From the NCBI GenBank assembly GCA_024741835.1, contig JAENRP010000218.1, positions 1 to 64,000 on the forward strand: 64,000 nt of DNA, in the 5' to 3' direction. The notes beneath the pieces were generated by a model. The model ran no database searches and was not told where the DNA came from. It saw only the letters and a list, made by a program, of their open reading frames with translations. Below are positions 51,866 through 60,869 of this stretch, one piece after another; within the stretch, counting starts at the first letter, position 1, and each line of letters starts with the position of its first letter. This DNA is from Diplocarpon mali. Taxonomy: Eukaryota > Ascomycota > Leotiomycetes > Helotiales > Drepanopezizaceae. The translations under genes were made by a program, and so were the position numbers.

Positions 51866-53657
51866 AACCTTCATATTTAACAATTTGATAAAGGCGGCGT
51901 AGTTAGAGCTATTTAAGCTCTTAGTAAGGCCGTCGGCAGCGTTGTCTTTGGTATTCGTATACCAAAGGTCCAAATGGCCTTTCTAAAGCTCTTACCGAAT
52001 ATAATAGAACTTGATATTAATATACTTCATTTTCTAATAATATTCGGGATTTTCAATAAGATAAAGGGCTCTCTAATTATCGCAGATCATTTCGACTTTA
52101 GTAGCGTCATCGCTAGTATAGCCTATTTCCTTAAGTACCTGGCGTATCCAAGAGGCCTCTTATGCAAATTTGCATATAGCAATATACTCTACCTTTATAG
52201 ATAAGAGAGCAATAATAGTTTATTGCTTAAAGGAGGCGGTAATTATGCTATTATTAAGGAAGAAGACGGCCTTAAAATGGAAGGCTTTACTTCCTCTATT
52301 ACCTACCTAGTTAGAATCGCAATAGCCGTGCAATTTCTAAAGCTTTAGGTCAATTGTTTTACTTCCAAAGATAGTATAATAGAATCGCATTCCTTATAAG
52401 TATTGTAAAACTCGTTTTAAAGCTACTATATATTATAGTAAAGGGTTAGTAAGGAATTTGCTAAGAATGGAGCAGTAGTATAATATATCCTAATGCGTAT
52501 AGTGCGCAAAGTACTATAAGGAACCGCAGATCTCCTAGTATAGCTTCACTTCCTATGGAATGGCTTAGCCTTCAAATTTGACCATATGAACTTTATAGCC
52601 ATTAGCAAAAGGCATTGGTACGCTCTTATAATTAGTTATATAAAAACGTTTAAGAACCTTATTAACGTAGGCGTCTTAATAAAGTAAGATCGTTCTATTT
52701 TATCGATCTCTAACTATATATACTCTTAAGAAGTAATTAGCCGGTTCGCCACCTATAATCTCGAAGAGGTTGCGAAGATCTCTCTTAAACTTATTATATA
52801 TATCACCTTTCTTTGCTACTATAAGGAAGTCGTCGACGTAGGTAATAATAAGAATCCGAGAGGCGCGGTTGATATATACGCAATTATTAGTATCGAAAGG
52901 TTGAAAATCGAGCTTTTACAGCTCAAACTGTAGCTTTTCTTACTATAGTCATAGAGATTGCTTCAAGCTATATAAGGCCTTAAGAAGCTTAAGACAGTAG
53001 TCTTAAGGTAAAAGAACGACCTTATCTTAAGTATATTTAAGAGGTAACTTAATATAGATATTAGAGTCAGCTTCTAAATTAAAGAAAGCTATCTTAACGT
53101 CGAACTAATCTAACTTAAAGTTGTAGAAAACTGCAAGCGCAATTACAATCTTCCAAATAGCAGATTTGCAAATGCTAGTAAAGGTTTGGTCGTAATCTCG
53201 ACCTTATTATTACATATAGCCTTATATAACGAATCTGACCTTCTATTAGGAGATTTCCCCGTTTTAGTCTCTTTTAGTTTTAAAGACGAGTCTTAATCTA
53301 AGTACTCTATCGTCTTTAAAGAGGTTTAAGCGTTTTACTACTACTTATATATTCTTATAAGCGAGGGAATTGTACTTAAAGTTGATCGCAGATCGCCATT
53401 TGTTAATATTAGCGCAAGAGAGGGCTTATTCGACTGTTTTCAGGTCATTTAAGTATAGAGAGTCAAGTAAGGCTATATAGAAGGCACCTAAATAGGCTTC
53501 CTTATTATTAGAGTTATTAGCTTTAAATCTAAAAGTATAAGTTAAGCGAGTAGCTCTCTTTTCGGAAGGCTAAGGGTAAGCCTTATTCTTTGAACTAAGA
53601 GGTCTTCCTCTTTTTCTTAAAGTTAGACAGTCAGTTTCATTAGCTTCTCCTAAATCG

Positions 53658-53776
53658 ACTTGCAGTCCTGGCCTAGGAGTGAAATCATTATAAGAGTTAG
53701 TATTAACTCGCGGTCCCGGCCTAGGAGTAGAATTATCGTAAGAGTTAGAATTGACTTGCGGTCCTAGACTAGGAGT
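53658..53776 (-). repeat. Three in-frame palindromes in V, 48-bp period
   Basis: Copies at 53,658-53,680, 53,706-53,728 and 53,754-53,776, read on the minus strand as TPSLGPQV, TPRPGPRV and TPRPGLQV, separated by 8-residue spacers of the SNSYDNS type. All begin on codon position 1. They lie between integrase and RT, a tolerant linker. The 48-bp period is also found in the Copia A array. Confidence 0.88.
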
Positions 53777-55163
53777 CAAATCACCCCTTAATTGCGGCTC
53801 TATAATTAGGCCATCTTTATCGAATCGAACGTAAGATAATCGAATAATCTTTTCACCTATTTATAATAGCATATAGATTTAATAGATACTTCTACTATTA
53901 AATCCGATAAGAGTACTTACTTTTACTCTTAAAGCGAGTTTATTACTCTAAGTTCGCTTTTCTTTCTCAATTAGTATATAGACGCAATAGCCTAATACTC
54001 AAAGATGCTTAACTAAAGGAGTATAAGGCTTATTAGGCTTAATATTATCCTAAAAGACCTTATATAAAGTCTTACTACTTAGAATATCAAAGGCAGTAAG
54101 ATTAGTAATATATATTATTAAAAGAAGGAGGTAAGGCCAGAGAAAGGAGGAGATATTTTAATTAATTACAGCTGTTTGCAACTTTTCCATTAATATACAA
54201 ATTGATTATTCCGATCTACTATCTTATTCTAGCGTATATAAAGTAGATTCTTCTAAAATTATACCAAGGTTTTCTATAAGTATTCGCATCTATATAAGAG
54301 AGTACTCCTTACTTCTATCAGTTCTCTACTACTTAATTATACAATTATACTAAGTTTGTAAAAGGCTAATCATTTTCTTATTTACCTTAAAGGCATTAGA
54401 TTTATTTATATAAGTCTATTCCCACCTAGCTATCGTAGCTACGCAAGTGAAGATAGAAGCGTATTTATAGCCGTTAAGGCCAGTTGGCTTTAGATAAACC
54501 ATATCGACATATAGCTTATTAAGTGCCTTCGTAAGTCAAGGGCGAGCTAAATGTTTATTAATATATTAGAAAGGTCTGCCTTTCTTATAAGGAGCGTAAA
54601 TTCGCGTCTTCCTTGATTTTATTTCCTTAATTTATATATTAGTAATAGCAGATTAGGTCTTTCTAACCGTTTAAAGGCCAGCGTAGCCTAATCGACGGTA
54701 CTAAAGCTCAATATCAAAAGGTCCATTCTCAATAGTAGCTAAGAGAGTATATCCACTTATATAACCAAAGGAGTCAGTAGAAGGCTATTCCTTATTAATA
54801 TATATATTATTATCAATAGTGCAAATTTCCTTCTTATTAAATAAGAACAGCTTGCTATTTCAATAGAAGCCTTTGATTTTATTAAGTTTACTACTTAAGT
54901 ATAAGTAGATAGGTAATTAAGGTATATAAAGAGTATTAATTAACTTAAGAATATACACCTTTCTATTAGATTTAAGTATATTAACTTTGCAAGTATTAAC
55001 GCTAAAAGGTTGAATAGATCTATTAACTATACTTAAAAAGGGTAGATTATCTTAAGCAGTATAAGAAGTAAACTTAAAGAGATTATTAAAGATGTACTCA
55101 CTAGCACCTATATCGTATAACTAACAATTCCTTAATTTGGATAAGAAGTAGATAAAAGAACTG

Positions 55164-55240
55164 ACTCCTAGGCCTAGCCCGCGAGTGGAAATTGGCCCTA
55201 AAGAGGAGTTGGAATTGACTCCTAGGCCTAGCTCGCAAGT
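55164..55240 (-). repeat. Two in-frame palindromes in V gag/protease linker
   Basis: Copies at 55,164-55,186 and 55,218-55,240, 54 bp apart, in the opposite orientation to those at 53,658-53,776. On the coding strand they read TRGLGLGV and TCELGLGV, again on codon position 1. Confidence 0.85.
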
Positions 55241-56686
55241 GAGAATTAGCCCTAGGGTTAGTAATAGCATAGTATGCCTAAAGAGGTTATTATCTAACTC
55301 TTCATCTTCCTTTTGAATCTTCCTAAAAGGCTTCTTACCTTTTAGTAATAATAATAGCAAGGACTTATCGTCCTTGCCTTTAAGGTAACGGAATACGTAC
55401 TTCTTTCCTAAGTCCTTTTCCCAAGCCTCTCTTTTCGATTTATTAATTGCAAAGCAATCTTCTACCTTATAGTATAGCTTTAGTTACTTATAATAAGGAC
55501 AAGGGGAGTTAGGGGAGGAGGTAGTAGTATTCCTAGAGGTGCTCTTCTTTAAGTCTTTAAAACCTCTCTTATTTTCTAACTTCTTATAGTTAGAGGAATG
55601 CGGCTTGCTAGCCGATTTATTATTATATAAAACGGTTCCGTTCATCTTTAAACTCTATAAGGCTTAAACTTTATTAGTAATATCTTTAATAAGAGCTTTA
55701 AGCGTGATTTCTGATTTTTATCCAATTGCTATAGCTAAGCGAAGGTTAGAGCGTTATCGATCTACTTAAATAGGCCATCTATTGGAATAGCTAGTAATAA
55801 ATATAATAAGATACTAGTAAGAAGGAGAGGTAGAGTCGAAAGCTTCCAATTTAGTAATTAAAAGCCTAAAAGCGATAATATAAGCTTTAAGTGAATTAAA
55901 GTCATTATATTTAATAGTAATATAAGTCTGGATAGCGTTATATTTAAGTACTATTCCAAATCCTTCGTACTATTTTTAAAGAGCTTCCTATATATCTAAG
56001 GTAGATTTATCGCCTTCTATATAAGCTAATAGGCCTAGTTTGCAATTAAGTATAATAGCAAGCTTTATCTAAGATTCCTTAGCTTCCTATTTAACCTAAT
56101 TGTCCCTTTCCTCATTTATAATAGAACGGTCCTATAAGTCAACCTTAAGTAGAATATATATTCTAACTTTTATATAAAGATATATAATCAAGGCGTTTGA
56201 CTTTGCAAGGTTCAAAACCTTATTCCTCTACTAGCTATAGTCCTCTGCGCCTTTAAGCTTTTAAGACTTAAAGAGGCTAAGGGCAGCCGAAGATAATAAT
56301 AACATCTTATTTATATATTTGTATATAAAGTTATTAAAAGGAGAAGGTAAAGAAGAAGAAGGAAGAAGAGATAAACTATTGAATTCGAGTTTAAGGTACT
56401 ATATATCAGTCCCTTTAAAAATAGGTGATTCAAGCAGTAGAGTACTTTTAGCAATTAAGCTAATAATCTCAGCTATCAGTCCTAATAATTCAGCCATAAT
56501 AACGAATCTTGCATAAGCTTAGATTATTACATAGCGCTCTAGAAAGGAAGTAGCTACTATTTTTATTATTAAAATAATACTATCGTACGTCATTAGTTAA
56601 GTAAAACTCAAAAATATCGATCAGCCTTTTCGTTTATAAAGGAGACTCTAATCGATGGAATTTATCGAATGCTATTCATAGGCATA

Positions 56687-56700
56687 CAAGGCTTATAACC
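56687..56700 (-). other. V primer-binding site, half-tRNA type
   Basis: CAAGGCTTATAACC on the plus strand, the reverse complement of GGTTATAAGCCTTG, directly inside the 5' LTR. It has the same initiator tRNA-Met anticodon-loop complementarity as Copia A and B, though V belongs to a different Copia family. Confidence 0.65.
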
Positions 56701-56935
56701 TATAGCAAGGAGGTTCTCTAATAGTAAACTTGATAGTAAACTAAAAGAGAGGGCATAAAGAAGTATAAGGTGCAAACGACGATATTAGGTGTCTTAATTC
56801 ATAAGAGCTCTCTAACTATGAGCTATTTAACAAAGGCTGCCACTAAGTCATGTGGCAAGTCATATGACACATCATGTGTATGATTTGTCATATGACAGAT
56901 CATGTGACAAACATGTGACGGGCATTCCTGCAACA
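56701..56935 (-). repeat. V 5' LTR with palindromic CATRTG cluster
   Basis: 235 bp; minus-strand start TGTTGCAGGAATGCC. Between about 56,847 and 56,920 it holds about six copies of TCATRTG(A/G)C-like sequence (for example GTCATATGAC, ATCATGTGAC), palindromic E-box-like sites near the U3 start. They may be transcription-factor sites of the element. The left LTR has them partly destroyed by RIP. Confidence 0.9.
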
Positions 56936-56940
56936 GTACT

Positions 56941-59000
56941 ATATATAGCTATTTATCTTAACATTATATATATAAGAATGAGCTATTTTTATAATTTCGT
57001 ATATCTAATGTTTAACGACGCCATTTAAACTGTGCTTATAAGCAGGTGAAGGTTCAAGGGTTATACCTCCTTCTACTAGCTATAGTAGGAATCTGTCTCC
57101 GAACTCTCTTATACTATTATCAGACCTCTAGTATATTACTAAAGTAGAGTTCTCTATCTTTAGTTGCTTCTTTAAATCTTTGATTTTTAGCTATATTTCA
57201 TCGGCACTCTTATTCTTTAATAGCCTTATCTAATAGTATCTATAAGCGTTATCTACTACTAGTAGGAAGTAGCAATACCCTTTAATTGATAGCAGTAGAG
57301 TACTAGATATATCGGCGTAAAGTCTTCTATAGATCTTATCTATTCTTATATCTATCTTCTTATTAAATTGCTCCTTTATTCTGCCAGCTAAGTAGCTTTC
57401 GCAGTTTCTCTCTCCTTTTAGAGCAATTCGAGCTTCTATACTCAGGTTATAGTTATCGTCGACTAGCTTCTTTAGCTTAGTATAATTAAGGTAGCCTAGT
57501 CTCTTATAGAGGAGCTTAGAATCTGTTTTATTTGAGTTTTAAGGTATCGTCTTTATATTAATCAGTTCTAAAGGTTATATAGGGCTAAGATTTATAGCTT
57601 TTTCTTCTGCTTTAGGATTTGTAGCCTTTTTATCTACTTCAAGTGCAATAGTAGTATGCGATTGAGATAAAGTAAATAATCCACTAAGCTATAGTGCAGT
57701 AAATACTATATCGTCGCCTTAATACCCTTTTGCCTCTCCTTTACTAAAGATCATAGTAATATTGTCGTTGCCGAGCTTCGAGACCGATATAAGTCGAGTA
57801 TTGCCAAATGATAGAACGTACTATACGTTATATAATGTCAGTTTATCGTTAATTATACAATCTCTATAGCCAATTGCTTTTAAAAGCGCGCTATTTGCTA
57901 TTCTAACTTGCTTTAAGTTGTTCCACTTCCTGATTTTAATAAAATCGTTCTATACTCTAGAGAAGTATCTTATAGCGCTAAAGTCTACTTTCTAAGAAGG
58001 CTGATCTGCTTTTAAGCTTAAAGCTATTTCAATAGCTTCTATTATTATAGCGATTTCATATATTAAAGAATAAGAGTAGATAAATGAGGTTATATTATCT
58101 TTAGCCATCTAAGCTCTGGCTTTATCTCCTCTCTTCTTAAACTAGCACTCTGATTTCCAATAGCCTAATTTACTATAGTAATGATAATTTCCCTTCCTCT
58201 TTGTTCCTCCTTTCTGTATTCCTCTACGTTATATTCCTCCTCTTCCTCTGTCGCCTCTTCCTCTATTTCCTCTTCCTTTAAATCTGCCTCCTTTGCCTCT
58301 GCTACAGATTCCTCCTTAAGAGAGATTGGCTTCTATATTTAAGGCCGCTGATTGCATAGTAATCGGGGTTACTTTAAGCTATTCCTTATACAATTGTTTA
58401 TACTATTCGATCGCTATAATCGTCTATTAGAAGGTCTTGTCTTTATCCCTAAGCTAAAGTTATATTAAGGACCATATTCTAATAAGAGGGAGGCTAGTAA
58501 TTAACTAGTTTATTATCTGACTATCGTTCAGAGGGTTGTTATAGCCTTTCAAGCGAGCTTAGATGCCTTTTAGCCTTCGAATGTAGTCTTTAAGAGATTC
58601 GGAGTACAATATATATTTAGCCTTATAGAATTCCTTGATCAGGTTCGTATAAGCTTCTATATTATTTATAAGAGTGCCTTCGCTATCTCTAATAGCGTTC
58701 TAAAGAGCGTAAGCGTCTTTAGCAATAATCTCGTTCTTATACTTCTTACTAATTAAGGAGGAAAGGCTTCTAGCTATAATAGCTATAGCCTTTTGATTTT
58801 TCTTCTCCTATTTACCGTCTCCCTTAAAGGAGGAGGGGCGTAGAGGAATAGGGCCGAGAGTATAGGAAATACAGCTATTAGCTGCTAGAGTTCTAATAAC
58901 TGTCGGTCTCCATTCCTAATAGTTAGCCCATTCGAGTATGACCTCGATTTCGGTGTTATTAGCGGCTTTGCTTATTATATTATTGAGTTTGTCGAAAAAA
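56941..59000 (-). pseudogene. gag-pol: W gag and integrase, RIP-degraded
   Basis: The gag N-terminus is near 59,000 (NNTEIEVILEWANY). A zinc-knuckle remnant lies at about 58,190-58,135 (HYYSKLGYWKSEC, first Cys residues lost). Integrase includes LGYLNYTKLKKLVDD at about 57,505-57,460, GYCYFLLVVDNAYRY at about 57,280 and AYKHSLNGVVKH at about 57,045, the usual PYTHSQNGVAER-type motif. V interrupts the frame about 100 bases later. A basic, Arg/Gly-rich segment precedes the pre-integrase domain (58,200-58,330). Confidence 0.78.
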
Positions 59001-59165
59001 AAAGTGTAAAAAGGGGGTAGAAAATAGGGGTAAAAAGGGGAAGAAGGTATATATATATAAGGGTATATAAAGAGGTATTGTATAGTTGTGTTTTGCTAAG
59101 AAGCAGGTTTGAGAGTTCTTTCTAATTGATTGAGTTAATCGATTCTAAGAATTGCTACTATAACA
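59000..59165 (-). repeat. W 5' LTR (inner boundary uncertain)
   Basis: The outer end is clear: the minus strand starts TGTTATAGTAGC at 59,165. The inner end lies somewhere between 58,990 and 59,060, because the 3' LTR for comparison is outside the window. It contains a TATATATATATAAG stretch at 59,048-59,061 that could serve as a TATA region. Confidence 0.55.
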
Positions 59166-60869
59166 GAATCTGAAGGTATAGATTCTAGTTCTAAAGAGCT
59201 GAAGTAGTATATATATAAGGTAGGCTTACCAAGCCTTGGCCTCCGCTCCGTGCGGTAATCTCCATACCTTGTATATTTCTAACAAAAATGAACTGTCCAT
59301 CCCATAGTTCATTCTGTGCTTTCATTGTCCACGTTACCGTCAGGCACGTTTTGTTTGGGTTTGAAAATGTTAGATACGCTGTCTCCAATACTGGAACCTA
59401 ACAGTGGAACAACATGAGTGTCTTCGCTCATTAGATCTGAAGATGAGCCTTATCCACTATCCTGCTTCCTAGTTTGCTTCCTTATCCTAATCAAGGATCA
59501 AAAGGCATTATTATGCTGAAATGCAGGGCGATTTAGTTTCCGCTGAAGACGTACTTGAACTCTGGCTATGTTCATACCGCAGGGTCTTCGGGAATCAAAT
59601 TAGGCTTCATTGTCTCAAGGCTAGGTTTGAGGATTTTTAAGGTCCTGGGAAACTTATGTTGAGACCACCTCCTCCCCCAGCTGTACCTTTTTTTCTTCTC
59701 TTCTCTATATCATGTGACATTTATAATCATCTCGCCGTCTGTATCTTTCCTTCACCCTCTCGGCGACTACTGAGAGCAATCACTCACTATCTGTGTCTTC
59801 TGCACGCTCTTTCTCAGCGACTATCCAAGTCAATCACTTCTTAATCTTTGCTGCGCACAGCCACGCGAAAAATTCTTCGCCTCTGCTACCGACTGCTCAA
59901 GTGTTCTATCTTCAAGACTGGCAAGTCTTGCGCCCAGGATCACTCATCTCTGCTCTCTGCACTCTAACCGGACACCCCAACAGGCATTTTTACTGTGATT
60001 GCTTTACCTGGGCGACATCAAAAGCCCGTCGGGAGAACCATATGTTATGTATCTCTGCCTCCTACGCCCTCATCAGGCGATCTCTGCAGGCATTTGGGGG
60101 CGATTGACTTGGCTTACGTCAAAATGGACACCATGCCTCCTCCAGCTGCAGACCGAGTTATGAGCAGAGAGCCCGACAAGTGAGATACCGGCCCAGAGCC
60201 GACTGACCTGTATAGAGGCAGATCCCGCAGCTCTGCGGTCTGCGAATCTGCGCCTTCTTTGGCAATCATAGGAGTCAGAGCTGAGACTGGCGTACCTTTA
60301 AGAGCACGATAATGCTTTTGCAGAGTACTAAAAGTTGGCAGAGAGGGGAGCAAGAGAGAAGGTCCGGGCTACGGAGAAGACATGATGAGGAATTGCCTGG
60401 ATGAAGATACTGATCACGGTGTTCTTCTCCCTCTTCAAAGGGTCGAATAGCCATACAGGGAGCTGGAGAGATCTGATTCTTTCGTTCGAGGCATGGTGTG
60501 GAATATGGAGCTATCAGGAAGCCCAGGTCGATGGGGATAGGGTCGCGGTCCCTGTCACTACTCGGTCCCGGTCGATGAAGAATCTATAGATTCTGCTAGC
60601 AATCCACCATTCTCCTCTCCTCTCCTCTCCTCTCCATTTCATTGAGCAGCCACTCAGAGCAAACTTCCCACGAGAGTAAAGCCACCGGATGCCCATAGCA
60701 AGCCTCCTCCTCCTCACAGCTCAATAAGATCCGGAGAGCCAGGTTGCTGAAGAAAATGGCTTATGACTAGGTCATAATAAATTTTCGCATGGCTGTGAGA
60801 GAAACCACCAAAGTAGCCAGAGTCCACAATCCACTCCCTTGGATTGAGAAAGAGCTTCTTGGGTTCCCA
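59166..60869. other. Transposon-gene spacer, no gene supported
   Basis: The composition changes abruptly from AT-rich to ordinary near 59,220. Several frames of 60-104 codons occur on both strands but none resembles a known protein or is long enough to trust. A weak possibility is a small spliced frame starting ATG 60,124 (MDTMPPPAADRVMSREPD) with a GTGAGA donor at 60,180 and acceptor CCGCAG. It would be only about 46 residues, so I do not call it. Transcript termination for the arylsulfotransferase gene must fall in the right part of this spacer. Confidence 0.6.
60611..60635. repeat. (TCTCC)5 microsatellite
   Basis: Five uninterrupted TCTCC units downstream of the arylsulfotransferase gene. 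Confidence 0.95.

Larger units (their letters stand above)
51851..56305 (-). pseudogene. gag-pol: V gag-pol, single frame, mildly RIP-degraded
   Basis: ATG (56,305) to TAA (51,851) is 1,484 codons without net frame change. Gag is at 56,305-55,200, protease/pre-integrase at about 55,150-54,700, and integrase at about 54,600-54,000. RT has YDQTFTSICKSAIWKIVIAL at about 53,190 and ITYVDDFLIVAKKGD at about 52,850, with both catalytic Asp present. RNase H runs from about 52,330 (HGYCDSN) through VEMICDNQRALYLIENPEYY (about 52,095, stop read as Q) and NAADGLTKSLNSSNYAAF near 51,930. Five palindrome copies are in phase: two at 55,164-55,240 (54-bp period) and three at 53,658-53,776 (48-bp period). 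The stops are CAA/CAG/TGG-derived. Confidence 0.88.
51356..56935 (-). mobile_element. V: full-length Ty1/Copia retrotransposon (5.58 kb) inserted in W integrase
   Basis: Bounded by 235-bp LTRs, with GTACT on both sides (51,351-51,355 and 56,936-56,940). The minus-strand order is 5' LTR, half-tRNA primer site, a single gag-pol frame of 1,484 codons, purine tract, 3' LTR. It is the least damaged element of the block: the YVDD active site is intact and the outer half of the 5' LTR is unmutated, although many RIP stops remain. Confidence 0.95.
49251..59165 (-). mobile_element. W: Ty1/Copia retrotransposon, split by V and truncated by Z
   Basis: The outermost element of the visible nest. The 5' LTR ends at 59,165, where the minus strand starts TGTTATAGTAGC, next to GAATC (59,166-59,170), the presumed half of a 5-bp TSD. 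The body continues left through gag and integrase to 56,941, resumes after V at 51,355 with RT, and stops in RNase H near 49,250 where Z starts. The rest and its 3' LTR should lie left of the window. Confidence 0.8.

Noticed and set aside
51974..52204. 76-codon plus-strand frame
   Set aside because: Antisense of V RNase H, which is clear on the minus strand.
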